From Tistrella mobilis (GTDB lineage Bacteria > Pseudomonadota > Alphaproteobacteria > Tistrellales > Tistrellaceae), in assembly GCF_039634785.1 (NCBI RefSeq), contig NZ_JBBIAB010000034.1, positions 1-34,462 of the forward strand: a DNA stretch of 34,462 bases, written 5' to 3'. The position numbers and the translations under genes were made by a program. This document shows positions 16,255-24,793 of this stretch, one piece after another. The notes below the pieces were generated by a model. It had not been told where the DNA came from. It worked only from the letters and a program-made list of their open reading frames with translations, and made no database searches. Within the stretch, counting starts at the first letter, position 1, and each line of letters begins with the position of its first letter.

Positions 16255-16291
16255 GTTTGCATTTTCGTTGTCGACAACAAAAATGCAAACT
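16254..16291. promoter_or_regulatory. 38-bp near-perfect palindrome, probable GntR operator
   Basis: Bases 16254-16291 form an inverted repeat centred between 16272 and 16273 with a single mismatched pair (C16266 against A16279). The core is GTTGTCGACAAC, a perfect 12-bp palindrome like FCD/GntR operators, flanked by TTTGCATTTT and AAAATGCAAA. It begins at the last base of the regulator's TGA and lies 82 bases before the hypD start. It is AT-rich in a GC-rich region. Operator use is inferred from symmetry and position; it could also act as a hairpin in RNA reading through from the regulator gene. Confidence 0.7.
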
Positions 16292-16372
16292 GCCATCATG
16301 ACCATGGCAGAGGGGGAGGACAGCTGCGTCCTGCCGGCGGACTGCCGATCGAACGGCTGGAAGGAAACGAAG

Positions 16373-17335
16373 GTGAAGGCGACGATTTTCTCCGGTGTGA
16401 TCCCCGCCCTGATGACCCCCTGCAAGCCCGACCGGACCCCGGATTTCGATGCGCTGGTCCGCAAGGCCCGGCAGCTGATCGATGCCGGCATGTCGGCGGT
16501 GGTCTATTGCGGTTCCATGGGCGACTGGCCGCTGCTGACCGATGCACAGCGCATGGAAGGTGTCGAGCGCCTGGTCGCGGCCGGGATTCCGGTGATCGCC
16601 GGCACCGGCGCCGTCAACACGGCCTCTGCGGTTGCACACGCCGCCCATGCGCAGAAGGTGGGCGCGCAGGGGCTGATGGTCATTCCCCGCGTGCTGTCGC
16701 GCGGCACGGTCGTCGCGGCGCAGCGGAACCATTTCAAGGCCATTCTGTCCGCGGCACCGGATCTGCCGGCGGTGATCTATAACAGCCCCTATTACGGCTT
16801 CGCCACGCGTGCCGATCTGTTCTTCGCCCTGCGTGCCGAACATCCCAATCTCGTCGGCTTCAAGGAATTCGGCGGCCCCGACGACATGCGCTATGCGGCC
16901 GAGAACATCACCAGCTGCGACGACGACGTCTCCCTGATGATCGGCGTCGATACCTGCGTGTTCCATGGCTTCGTGAATTGCGGTGCCACCGGTGCCATCA
17001 CCGGCATCGGCTGTGTGCTGCCGAAGGAAGTGCTGCACCTCAGCAACCTTGCCCAGGCCGCCGCCCAGGGCGATGCCGATGCCCGACAGCGCGCGCTGGA
17101 ACTGGAATCGGCGCTGGGCGTGCTCTCGTCCTTCGATGCGGGGCCGGATCTCGTTCTGTATTTCAAGTACATGATGGTCCTGAAGGGCGACGGCGAATAC
17201 GCGCTGCATTTCAACGAAACCGACGAACTCACCGAAAGCCAGCGCGGCTACGTCACCACCCAGCTGAAACTGTTCGACACCTGGTATGCGGCGTGGAGCC
17301 GGCTTCCGGGGGCCGTGCAGACATACAAGGCGTAA
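16373..17335 (+). CDS. hypD: 1-pyrroline-4-hydroxy-2-carboxylate deaminase (DapA/DHDPS family)
   Basis: This 320-residue enzyme of the dihydrodipicolinate-synthase fold converts pyrroline-4-hydroxy-2-carboxylate to 2-oxoglutarate semialdehyde with loss of ammonia and water. The Schiff-base lysine is Lys164 in GFKEFGG, and the family tyrosine is Tyr136 in YNSPYYG. CGSMGDWPLLT replaces the GTTGE motif of true DapA and marks the hydroxyproline-type deaminases. From memory, the sequence follows the Sinorhizobium HypD protein closely along its whole length (SGVIPALMTPC, NCGATGAITGIG, YFKYMMVLKGD). I chose the GTG at 16373 because of AAGGAAACGAAG just upstream and because homology starts there. The frame is open further up, through the operator, but that part is not protein-like. 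It forms its own short transcription unit ending in a terminator. Confidence 0.92.
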   Translation: MKATIFSGVIPALMTPCKPDRTPDFDALVRKARQLIDAGMSAVVYCGSMGDWPLLTDAQRMEGVERLVAAGIPVIAGTGAVNTASAVAHAAHAQKVGAQGLMVIPRVLSRGTVVAAQRNHFKAILSAAPDLPAVIYNSPYYGFATRADLFFALRAEHPNLVGFKEFGGPDDMRYAAENITSCDDDVSLMIGVDTCVFHGFVNCGATGAITGIGCVLPKEVLHLSNLAQAAAQGDADARQRALELESALGVLSSFDAGPDLVLYFKYMMVLKGDGEYALHFNETDELTESQRGYVTTQLKLFDTWYAAWSRLPGAVQTYKA

Positions 17336-17359
17336 GGCAGAACCGTCAGGCCTGCAAAC

Positions 17360-17385
17360 GGCCCTCCCTCCGGAGGGCCTTTTTT
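17360..17385 (+). terminator. rho-independent terminator after hypD
   Basis: GGCCCTCC (17360-17367) and GGAGGGCC (17372-17379) form a perfect 8-bp GC-rich stem with a 4-base loop, followed by six T residues (17380-17385). It lies 24 bases after the hypD stop. This is a textbook intrinsic terminator and separates hypD from the transporter operon. Confidence 0.9.
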
Positions 17386-17492
17386 ATGGACCCGTCGCCA
17401 TCGTCGCCAGGTCCGCGCGCAGGTGCAGCCTGTCCGGTGATGCGGCACAAGTGCCTGTTCTGCCAGCCGGATTTTTTCTCGAAGCTTATATA

Positions 17493-17513
17493 TTTTTTGT
17501 ATTTTTCTTGTAT
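17493..17513 (+). promoter_or_regulatory. AT-rich control region with TTGTAT direct repeats
   Basis: In the 250-base gap before the ABC transporter operon, bases about 17480-17520 are strongly AT-rich. They hold two TTGTAT elements (17497-17502 and 17508-17513) exactly 11 bases apart, each preceded by a T run. This is the likely promoter or activator-binding region of the hydroxyproline transport operon. The rest of the gap (17386-17480) shows nothing I recognise, and the hypD-type palindrome is not repeated here. Confidence 0.35.
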
Positions 17514-17589
17514 CCTGAATAGGGGGTTTTCGCCGTTCGGCGTGGGAGGGGCCTTCGCCGGCGAGGATCACTGCTGATGGGAGACAACA

Positions 17590-18399
17590 GTGAACAAGGC
17601 TTCAATTTTCGCTGTCGGACTGATGGCCGCTACCGTCCTGGGGGGCACGGCGCATGCGGACAAGCTGGACGACATCATCGGCTCGGGCACGCTGCGCTGT
17701 GCGGTGGTGCTGGACTTCCCGCCGATGGGTTCGCGCGATGCGAACAACACGCCGATCGGCTTCGACGTCGACTATTGCAACGATCTGGCGAAGGCGCTGG
17801 GCGTGACCGCCGAGATCGTCGAGACGCCGTTTCCTGAGCGGATTCCGGCCCTGATGTCGGGCCGTGTCGATGTCGGCGTCGCCTCGACCTCGGATACGCT
17901 GGAACGGGCGAAGACCGTGGGCATGACCATTCCCTATTTCGCCTTCGAGATGGTGGTCACCGCGAACGAAAAATCGGGCGTGACGTCCTATGACGGCATG
18001 AAGGGCAAGGTGGTGGGCGCCACCGCCGGCACCTACGAGGCGATCGCGCTTGAGAACCAGGTGAAGGCCTGGGGGGAAGGATCCTTCCGGCCCTATCAGA
18101 CCCAGGCCGATGTTTTCCTGGCGCTGGCCCAGGGCCAGATCGACGCCACGGTTTCCACCTCCACGGTGGCACAGGCGAATGTGAAATCGGGCAAGTTTGC
18201 CGGGCTGTCGGTGGTCGGCAGCGCGCCCTTCGACACCGATTACGTCGCGCTGTTCACCAACCGCGAGGAATACGGCCTGATCAACTACCTGAACCTGTTC
18301 ATCAATCAGCAGGTCCGCACCGGCCGCTATGCCGACCTCTACGAAAAATGGGTGGGCGGCAAGGCGCCGGATCTCACCGTCGGCAGCGTCTATCGCTGA
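17590..18399 (+). CDS. amino-acid ABC transporter periplasmic binding protein (SBP family 3)
   Basis: This 269-residue secreted protein binds a polar amino acid for the following permease-ATPase genes. A signal peptide ends at about residue 23 (TAHA/DKLDDI). The SBP_bac_3 pattern follows: SGTLRCAVVLDFPPMG, then the family signature GFDVDYCNDLAKALGV (residues about 57-72), where the conserved aspartates of polar amino-acid binders are visible. The GTG at 17590 has GGGAG eight bases upstream. The neighbours hypD, hypO and hypRE make 4-hydroxyproline the likely ligand, as for HypM in Sinorhizobium, but ligand identity is inference. Confidence 0.88.
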   Translation: MNKASIFAVGLMAATVLGGTAHADKLDDIIGSGTLRCAVVLDFPPMGSRDANNTPIGFDVDYCNDLAKALGVTAEIVETPFPERIPALMSGRVDVGVASTSDTLERAKTVGMTIPYFAFEMVVTANEKSGVTSYDGMKGKVVGATAGTYEAIALENQVKAWGEGSFRPYQTQADVFLALAQGQIDATVSTSTVAQANVKSGKFAGLSVVGSAPFDTDYVALFTNREEYGLINYLNLFINQQVRTGRYADLYEKWVGGKAPDLTVGSVYR

Positions 18400-18487
18400 T
18401 TGACCCGGCCCGGCCGTGGCGGCCGGCAGATGCCGGCGCCACGGCTTCCGTCAGGAATGTGACCTGCCTCGGGTCCGGGAGACGGGG

Positions 18488-19153
18488 ATGTTCAACTATA
18501 CTTTCCACTGGAATCAAGCGCTTAAAGCGCTGCCACAGATGCTCGACGGCGCGCTGGTCACCCTTCAGATCGCCGTGCTGTCGATGGCGATCGGTCTGGT
18601 CTGTGCCATCGCGCTGACGGCCTTTCGCCTGTCGGGCAACCGGTCGCTGTCGGCGGTGGCGGCGGTCTGGGTGGAGATTGCCCGCAACACGCCGGCGCTG
18701 TTTCAGATCTATATGGCGCATTTCGGCCTGGGCAATTTCGGCATCCATCTCAGCCCCTATGCAGCGCTTCTGGCCGGCATCGCCTTCAACAATGCGGGCT
18801 ATCTGGCCGAGAATTTCCGCGGCGCGCTGAAGGCGATCCCCGACACCCAGACGCGCACCGGCCGTTCCCTGGGCATGACCCGGCTGCAGACCTTCCGCTT
18901 CATCGTGCTGCCGCAGATGCTGCGCATCGGCTATCTGCCTGCGACCAATCAGATGATCTGGGCGATCCTGATGACCTCGCTGGGCGTCACGGTCGGGATG
19001 AACACCGATCTGGCCGGTGTGACCCAGGATCTGAACGCGCGATCCTTCCGGACCTTCGAATTCTTCGCCATCGCCGCGGTGATCTACTACCTGATCGCCA
19101 AACTCGTGACCCTGGCCGCGCGGGCGCTCGCCTGGCGCCTGTTCCGCTACTAG
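18488..19153 (+). CDS. amino-acid ABC transporter permease 1 (HisM/GlnP type)
   Basis: This 221-residue inner-membrane protein has about five spans and the polar-amino-acid permease domain. The opening MLDGALVTLQIAVLSM, the segment ARNTPALFQIY and the ATPase-contact EAA-type loop (about residues 120-145, GYLAENFRGALKAIPDTQTR through RSLGMT) are visible. I chose the ATG at 18488, which follows GGGAGACGGGG; a longer in-frame reading from 18416 adds 24 non-hydrophobic residues. The gap to the binding-protein stop is 88 bases. It pairs with the next permease in a heterodimer, as in HisQM. Confidence 0.88.
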   Translation: MFNYTFHWNQALKALPQMLDGALVTLQIAVLSMAIGLVCAIALTAFRLSGNRSLSAVAAVWVEIARNTPALFQIYMAHFGLGNFGIHLSPYAALLAGIAFNNAGYLAENFRGALKAIPDTQTRTGRSLGMTRLQTFRFIVLPQMLRIGYLPATNQMIWAILMTSLGVTVGMNTDLAGVTQDLNARSFRTFEFFAIAAVIYYLIAKLVTLAARALAWRLFRY

Positions 19154-19164
19154 GAGGGCCGGAG

Positions 19165-19818
19165 ATGTTCGATACCGCCCTGACCTGGAACGATCTGGCC
19201 TTCCTCGGCCAGGGGGCCCTGATGACCCTGGCCGTGACCGCCGTCTCCGTGGCCGCGGGTACGGTGATGGGGATCGTCTTCGGCGTGATCCGCTTTCAGG
19301 CCGGACCGGTCTGGTCCCTGCCGCTGACGGTCTTTCTCGACATCTTCCGGTCGGTGCCGCTGCTGATCCAGCTGGTGCTGGGCAATGCCCTGCAGTCGAT
19401 CGCAAAGCTGGGCTGGCCGCCGTTTACCACCTCCTGCGTGGTGCTGTCGCTCTATACCGCCGCCTATTGTACCGAAATCGTCCGCGGCGGCATCGCGGCC
19501 GTGCCCGTCACCACCCGCCGCGCCAGCCGGTCGCTGGGGATGACCTGGTGGCAGGATATGCGCCACATCGTGGCGCCGCTGGCGGTGCGGGTGTCGATCC
19601 CGGCCTGGATCGGGCTCACGCTCGGCGTCATGAAGGATTCGGCGCTGGTGCTGTGGCTTGGCCTGATCGAACTGCTGCGCGCCTCGCAGATCCTGGTGAC
19701 CCGCCTGCAGGAACCGCTGTTCATCCTGCTGATCTGCGGCGTCATCTACTTCATCATAAGCTTCCCGATTGCCCGGCTCGGCGGCTATCTCGAAAGACGG
19801 TGGTCCCCCTATGATTGA
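19165..19818 (+). CDS. amino-acid ABC transporter permease 2 (HisQ type)
   Basis: This 217-residue inner-membrane permease has about five spans. [20 protein letters not shown] opens the transport domain, [10 protein letters not shown] is the conserved segment, and [19 protein letters not shown] with SLGMT (about residues 105-130) is the EAA loop that docks on the ATPase. AGGAGGGCCGGAG precedes the ATG, 11 bases after the first permease. The ATPase gene starts inside its last codons (8-base overlap), so the two are probably translationally coupled. Confidence 0.9.
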   Translation: MFDTALTWNDLAFLGQGALMTLAVTAVSVAAGTVMGIVFGVIRFQAGPVWSLPLTVFLDIFRSVPLLIQLVLGNALQSIAKLGWPPFTTSCVVLSLYTAAYCTEIVRGGIAAVPVTTRRASRSLGMTWWQDMRHIVAPLAVRVSIPAWIGLTLGVMKDSALVLWLGLIELLRASQILVTRLQEPLFILLICGVIYFIISFPIARLGGYLERRWSPYD

Positions 19819-20533
19819 GATTGAAAACGTCCGGAAGTCCTTCGGCAGTCTGGAGGTGCTGAAGGGCATCGACCTCACCGTCGACAAGGGCGAGGTGGTG
19901 ACGATCATCGGGGGGTCGGGCTCGGGCAAATCCACCCTTCTCGCCTGCATCAATGGTCTGGAGCCGATCAATGCGGGCGTGATCCGCATCGACGGCACCC
20001 GGGTTCATGACCGGTCGACGGATCTGAACCGGCTGCGCCGCAAGGTCGGGATCGTCTTCCAGCAATGGAACGCTTTCCCGCATCTGACGGTGCTGGAGAA
20101 TGTGATGCTGGCGCCGCGCAAGGTTCTGGGCCTGTCCCGGCAGCAGGCCGAAGAGATCGCGGTCCGGCAGCTCACCCATGTCGGGCTTGGGGAAAAGCTG
20201 TCGGTCTATCCGAACCGCATGTCCGGCGGGCAGCAGCAGCGCATGGCCATTGCCCGCGCGCTGGCCATGTCGCCCGAATACATGCTGTTCGACGAGGTGA
20301 CCTCGGCGCTCGATCCCATGCTGGTCGGCGAGGTGCTCGACACGCTCAAGATGCTGGCCGAAGAGGGGATGACGATGATCTGCGTCACCCACGAGATGGG
20401 GTTTGCGCGCGACGTCTCGGATCGGGTCGCCTTCTTCCATCAGGGGGTGATGGCGGAGATCGGCCCCCCCGATCAGATCTTCGGCGCGCCCCGGCAGCCC
20501 GAAACCCAGGCCTTTCTGGGGAGTGTGCGCTGA
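19811..20533 (+). CDS. amino-acid ABC transporter ATP-binding protein (HisP/GlnQ type)
   Basis: This 240-residue ATPase powers the adjacent importer from the cytoplasmic side. All nucleotide-binding motifs are intact: Walker [10 protein letters not shown] (about residues 34-42), Q-loop [12 protein letters not shown], signature [15 protein letters not shown], Walker [14 protein letters not shown] (about 157-169) and the switch histidine in [16 protein letters not shown]. Size and motifs are those of polar amino-acid transporters. The ATG at 19811 overlaps the end of the permease gene, and its stop overlaps the hypO start by one base. Confidence 0.93.
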   Translation: MIEIENVRKSFGSLEVLKGIDLTVDKGEVVTIIGGSGSGKSTLLACINGLEPINAGVIRIDGTRVHDRSTDLNRLRRKVGIVFQQWNAFPHLTVLENVMLAPRKVLGLSRQQAEEIAVRQLTHVGLGEKLSVYPNRMSGGQQQRMAIARALAMSPEYMLFDEVTSALDPMLVGEVLDTLKMLAEEGMTMICVTHEMGFARDVSDRVAFFHQGVMAEIGPPDQIFGAPRQPETQAFLGSVR

Positions 20534-21774
20534 TGACCGGGCCGGAGGTCGTCGTCATCGGGGCGGGGGTGATCGGCCTCTCGGCGGCGATTGCCGTTCA
20601 GGCGCGGGGTTTTCCGGTCACGGTGCTCGATCGCGAGGGGCCGGCGGCCGGTGCCTCGGCCGGCAATGCCGGCGCCTTCGCCTTCACCGACATTCTGCCG
20701 CTCGCCTCGCCCGGCATTCTGCGCAAGGCGCCCGGATGGCTGCTCGATCCGCTCGGGCCGCTGTCGGTGCCGCCGGCCTACGCGCTCAAGATCGCGCCCT
20801 GGATGTACCGTTTCTGGCGGGCCTGCGCGCCCGCCCGCGTCGCCGCCGCCACCGATGCGCAGGCGGCCCTGATGGATCTGTCCCGGGCCGAGCTGGAACC
20901 CTTCCTGCAACAGACCGGCACGCGCAGCATGTTGCGCAAGGACGGCAACCTCCAGGTCTATGAAAGCCGCGCGGAGTTCGAGGCAGCACTGTCCGGCTGG
21001 GCGGCACGCGAACGCCATGGCATCGACTTCCATCATCTGGATGCGGCGGGGATGGCGGCGCTCCAGCCGGGGCTCTCGTCGCGCTTCACCCACGGAACCT
21101 TCACCCCCGGCTGGTACTCCATCGCCGATCCCAGGCTCTACACCCTGGCGCTTGCCGATCATCTTAAGGAGCGGGGCGGCCGGATCGAGCGGGCCGAGGT
21201 CACCGCACTCCGGCCCGAGGCGGCGGGTGTCGGGATCGTCACGGCCGACGGGGTGTCGCGGCGCGCGGCCCGGGTGGTGCTTGCCGCCGGCGCCTTCTCG
21301 CACCGCATCGCCCGCACCCTCGGCGATGTTATCCCGCTTGAAACCGAGCGCGGCTACAACACCACCCTGCCGCCCGGCGCCTTCGATCTCAGAACCCAGA
21401 TCACCTTCGGCGGGCATGGGTTCGTGATCAGCCGCCTGTCCACCGGCATCCGCGTCGGCGGTGCGGTCGAACTCGGCGGGCTGGATCTGCCGCCCGATTA
21501 CCGGCGCTCGCGGGCCATGCTCGGCAAGGCGCAGGCCTTTCTCCCCGGGCTCGTCGCACAAGGGGGCGTCGAATGGATGGGCTTCCGGCCGTCCTTGCCC
21601 GACAGCCTGCCGGCGATCGGCAGGGCCGGCAGCGAACCGCGCGTGATCTATGCCTTCGGCCACGGCCATCTCGGCCTCACCCAATCGGCCGGGACCGCCC
21701 GGCTGGTCGCCGACCTGCTGACCGACGAACCACCGCCGATCGATCTCTCGCCCTTTTCGCCCCACCGCTTCTGA
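20533..21774 (+). CDS. hypO: cis-4-hydroxy-D-proline oxidase/dehydrogenase (DAO-family FAD enzyme)
   Basis: This 413-residue flavoprotein is predicted to oxidise cis-4-hydroxy-D-proline to pyrroline-4-hydroxy-2-carboxylate, the substrate of HypD. The FAD-binding dinucleotide fold VVVIGAGVIGLSAAIA is at residues 6-21. SAGNAGAFAFTDILPLASPG follows, as in DadA and HypO-type D-amino-acid dehydrogenases. The C-terminal flavin segment FGHGHLGLTQSAGTARLVADL is present. The ATG at 20533 shares a base with the ATPase stop (TGATG). Position between an importer and the hydroxyproline epimerase supports the assignment over a general D-amino-acid dehydrogenase; the family alone would not decide it. Confidence 0.83.
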   Translation: MTGPEVVVIGAGVIGLSAAIAVQARGFPVTVLDREGPAAGASAGNAGAFAFTDILPLASPGILRKAPGWLLDPLGPLSVPPAYALKIAPWMYRFWRACAPARVAAATDAQAALMDLSRAELEPFLQQTGTRSMLRKDGNLQVYESRAEFEAALSGWAARERHGIDFHHLDAAGMAALQPGLSSRFTHGTFTPGWYSIADPRLYTLALADHLKERGGRIERAEVTALRPEAAGVGIVTADGVSRRAARVVLAAGAFSHRIARTLGDVIPLETERGYNTTLPPGAFDLRTQITFGGHGFVISRLSTGIRVGGAVELGGLDLPPDYRRSRAMLGKAQAFLPGLVAQGGVEWMGFRPSLPDSLPAIGRAGSEPRVIYAFGHGHLGLTQSAGTARLVADLLTDEPPPIDLSPFSPHRF

Positions 21775-21787
21775 CAGAGTGAACGCC

Positions 21788-22789
21788 ATGGCCTGCTTCA
21801 CATTCTCGTGCATCGACGGGCATACCTGCGGCAACCCGGTCCGCCTGGTCTCGGGCGGCGGCCCGCGCCTCGAAGGGGCGACCATGCTTGAAAAGCGGGC
21901 GCATTTCGTCAGGGACTACGACTGGATCCGCACCGGGCTGATGTACGAGCCGCGCGGCCACGACATGATGTCGGGCGCGATCCTCTACCCGCCGACCCGG
22001 CCGGATTGCGATGTCGCGGTGCTGTTCATCGAAACCTCGGGCTGCCTGCCCATGTGTGGCCATGGGACGATCGGCACCATCACCATGGGTGTCGAGAACG
22101 GCCTGATCACGCCGCGGGCGCCGGGCCGGCTGTCGATCGATGCCCCGGCCGGCAAGGTCGACATCACCTACCGGCAGGAGGGGCGTTTCGTCGAAGAGGT
22201 GCGGCTGACCAATGTCCCGGCCTTCCTCCATGCCGAAGGCCTGACGGCAGAGGTCGAGGGGCTGGGCGAGGTGGTGGTCGACATTGCCTATGGCGGCAAT
22301 TTCTACGCCATCGTCGAGCCGCAGAAGGCCTTCCGCGACATCGCCGATCACACCGCCGGAGAGCTGATCGGCTGGAGCCCGAAGCTCAGGGCCGCGCTCA
22401 ACGAGAAGTACGACGTCGTCCATCCCGAACATGCCGAGATCCGCGGCCTCAGCCACATCCTGTGGACGGGGGCGCCGACGCAGCCGGGGGCCCATGCGCG
22501 CAACGCCGTCTTCTATGGCGAGAAGGCCATCGACCGGTCGCCCTGCGGCACCGGCACATCGGCGCGGATGGCCCAGCTCGTCGCGAAGGGCAGGCTGAAG
22601 GTCGGCGACGATTTCGTCCATGAATCGATCATCGGCTCGCTGTTCAACGGCCGGGTGGAAGCGGCGGCCACGGTTGCCGGGCGTGATGCCATCATCCCCT
22701 CGATCGCCGGCTGGGCGCGCATGACCGGCATCAACACGATCTTCATCGACGACCGCGACCCCTTCGCCCATGGCTTCGTCGTCAGATGA
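21788..22789 (+). CDS. hypRE: 4-hydroxyproline 2-epimerase (proline racemase family)
   Basis: This 333-residue PLP-independent enzyme should interconvert trans-4-hydroxy-L-proline and cis-4-hydroxy-D-proline. Both catalytic cysteines are present: Cys90 in MCGHGTIG and Cys253 in SPCGTGTSARMA. This excludes the trans-3-hydroxyproline dehydratase branch, which has threonine at the second site. The start FTFSCIDGHTCGNPVRLV is typical of 4-hydroxyproline epimerases. I prefer the ATG at 21788; an in-frame GTG at 21779 would add three residues. It follows hypO by 13 bases and precedes a TRAP transporter by about 70 bases, as in other bacterial hydroxyproline clusters. Confidence 0.92.
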   Translation: MACFTFSCIDGHTCGNPVRLVSGGGPRLEGATMLEKRAHFVRDYDWIRTGLMYEPRGHDMMSGAILYPPTRPDCDVAVLFIETSGCLPMCGHGTIGTITMGVENGLITPRAPGRLSIDAPAGKVDITYRQEGRFVEEVRLTNVPAFLHAEGLTAEVEGLGEVVVDIAYGGNFYAIVEPQKAFRDIADHTAGELIGWSPKLRAALNEKYDVVHPEHAEIRGLSHILWTGAPTQPGAHARNAVFYGEKAIDRSPCGTGTSARMAQLVAKGRLKVGDDFVHESIIGSLFNGRVEAAATVAGRDAIIPSIAGWARMTGINTIFIDDRDPFAHGFVVR

Positions 22790-22859
22790 CGGGGAGGGGG
22801 CAGGGATGCGTCTGCGATCGAGGATGAATCTCTCGGCCTGACAACAGGGAAGCTGACTG

Positions 22860-23489
22860 ATGGTGAAACCCGCATCCAGGGCCGGGGCGCGCCCGCCTGT
22901 GCGCTCCGCCGTCGTCCGGGCGATCGTGGCTGCCTCGGAAGGCGTGCTCGTGGTTGAGAAGGTGCTGGTCGCGATGCTGATGGCATTGCTTCTCGGGCTG
23001 ATCCTTCTGAACGTCGGCACCCGCTATGCGGGATCGTCGCTCTACTGGGTCGACGAGGCTGCGGTCTATGCAATGGTCTGGCTGACCTTCCTCGGCGGGT
23101 CGGCCCTGACCCGGCTGCGGCTCGATTTCGCCATGACCCTGGTCAGCGACAGGCTGTCGGCGGCGAATGCGACACGGCTGAAGGCGCTCGCCCATGTCAT
23201 CGCCTGCCTGTTTTCGCTCGGCCTCGCGGTCATGTGCTGGAACTGGATGGATCCGCCGGGTATTGCCGCGGCCGGTTTCGATGCGCGGAGCTATGCCGGC
23301 GACAGCTTCAATTTCCTCTACACCGAATACACCCAGACGCTCGAATGGCCGGTATGGCTGATCAGCCTGGTTATTCCGATCTTCTCCGTGACCATGACCC
23401 TCCATACGCTGGCCAATATCGTGGAGGAAATCGGGCTGTCGCCGAAGAGACTGCACCCCGGCTTCGGCTCGGCGGAAGGGGTCAATTGA
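22860..23489 (+). CDS. TRAP transporter small permease (second system)
   Basis: This 209-residue DctQ-like protein has four hydrophobic spans (about residues 35-58, 68-88, 108-130 and 160-182). Family landmarks YWVDEAAVYAMVWLTFLGGS and LRLDFAM are visible. The N-terminal ~25 residues are basic and lie outside the domain. It starts 70 bases after hypRE and is followed one base after its stop by the large permease. Being in the hydroxyproline operon, it probably imports hydroxyproline, its betaine or a related imino acid. This would make the operon's second importer. Confidence 0.87.
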   Translation: MVKPASRAGARPPVRSAVVRAIVAASEGVLVVEKVLVAMLMALLLGLILLNVGTRYAGSSLYWVDEAAVYAMVWLTFLGGSALTRLRLDFAMTLVSDRLSAANATRLKALAHVIACLFSLGLAVMCWNWMDPPGIAAAGFDARSYAGDSFNFLYTEYTQTLEWPVWLISLVIPIFSVTMTLHTLANIVEEIGLSPKRLHPGFGSAEGVN

Positions 23490-23490
23490 G

Positions 23491-24759
23491 ATGATCACAT
23501 CCGCGGCCTTTCTTCTCGTCATGCTCGTCGGCGTTCCCATCGGGCTGTGCCTGTGCATTGCCGCCGCCGTCTATATCTGGGCCAGCGGCGACACGCTGCT
23601 GTTTCAGACCTTTCCCGCACAGCTCTTCGGGGGCGTCGACAATTACGGTCTGATTTCGATCCCGCTGTTCGTCTTCATCGGCGAGGTGATGAATGGCGGC
23701 GGGATCACGCGACGCATCATCAACATGACGATGGCGATGATCGGGGCGATGAAGGGCGGCCTCGCCTATGTGAACCTGATCGCCAACATGTTCGTCTCCT
23801 CGATCCTGGGCTCGGCCACGGCCCAGGTCGCCATCATGGCGCAGATGATGGTGCCGGAGATGGAAAAGACCGGCTATGACAAGACCTTCGCCGCGGGGCT
23901 GACCGCCTATGCCGGCATGCTCGGGCCGATCATTCCGCCGTCGATCATGTTCGTGGTCTATTCGGTTCTGGCGCAGGTGCCGGTGGGCGACATGCTGGCG
24001 GCCGGCATGGTGCCGGGCATTCTGCTGACCATCATCTTCTGCACCGTCATCGCCGGCATGGGCTGGTTCGTCTACGACTATCCGAGAGGCGAGCGTCTCA
24101 CGGTCCGCGCGCGGCTGCGGATCATCCTCGGCGCCTTGCCGACGCTCTCGATCCCCATCGTCATCGTGGGGTCGATCCTGTCCGGCATCGCCAATCCGAC
24201 CGAAGCGGCGGCCGTCGGCGCGGTCGCGGCGATCCTGGTCGGGCGGTTCTGGATCGGCGAACTCTCCGTCGCTCAGCTGCCGCGGATGCTGCTGCGTGCC
24301 GGCATCTATTCGGCGGTCGTGCTGATGCTGGTCGCTGCGGCTGCGGTTTTCTCGTGGGTGCTCGTCTACGGCATGGTGCCGCAGCGCGTGGCGGCATGGG
24401 TGCAGACGATCGCCACCGACCCGATCACCTTCATGCTGCTCGTCAACGTCATCCTGCTGGTCATCGGCACGGTCATCGACGGCGCGCCGGGGCTGATCAT
24501 GACGGTGCCGATCCTTCTGCCGATCGCGACCGGGATCTATGGCATCGATCCGGTCCATTTCGGCGTGGTCGTCGTCATCAATCTCGTGCTGGGTTTCCTG
24601 TCCCCGCCCGTCGGTCTCAGCTTCTTCGTCGCCTCGGCAGTCACGGGGGCGAAGCCCGGCCGGATGTTCGTCGTGACACTGCCCTTCTTCTTCGCGGCCT
24701 GCAGCCTGCTGATCCTGCTGTCGATCTTCCCCGCCATCTCCACCGCCTTCGTCAAGTAG
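23491..24759 (+). CDS. TRAP transporter large permease (second system)
   Basis: This 422-residue DctM-type protein with about 12 spans is of normal length. Signatures visible: LVGVPIGLCLCIAAAVY, NYGLISIPLFVFIGEVMN, GPIIPPSIMFVVY (about residues 146-158) and GFLSPPVGLSFFVASAVTG near the C-terminus. It forms the sodium-coupled translocation channel with the small permease. The start lies one base after the preceding stop, so the pair is tightly coupled. It is clearly distinct from the first large permease of the window and is not a recent duplicate. Confidence 0.92.
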   Translation: MITSAAFLLVMLVGVPIGLCLCIAAAVYIWASGDTLLFQTFPAQLFGGVDNYGLISIPLFVFIGEVMNGGGITRRIINMTMAMIGAMKGGLAYVNLIANMFVSSILGSATAQVAIMAQMMVPEMEKTGYDKTFAAGLTAYAGMLGPIIPPSIMFVVYSVLAQVPVGDMLAAGMVPGILLTIIFCTVIAGMGWFVYDYPRGERLTVRARLRIILGALPTLSIPIVIVGSILSGIANPTEAAAVGAVAAILVGRFWIGELSVAQLPRMLLRAGIYSAVVLMLVAAAAVFSWVLVYGMVPQRVAAWVQTIATDPITFMLLVNVILLVIGTVIDGAPGLIMTVPILLPIATGIYGIDPVHFGVVVVINLVLGFLSPPVGLSFFVASAVTGAKPGRMFVVTLPFFFAACSLLILLSIFPAISTAFVK

Positions 24760-24793
24760 CCGCCGCCCCATCATGCCTCCAGAGGACAGACCC

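Noticed and set aside
16184-16372. 63-codon N-terminal extension of hypD in the same frame
   Set aside because: It overlaps the end of the GntR gene and the 38-bp palindrome, resembles no protein, and the GTG at 16373 has the ribosome site and the start of homology.
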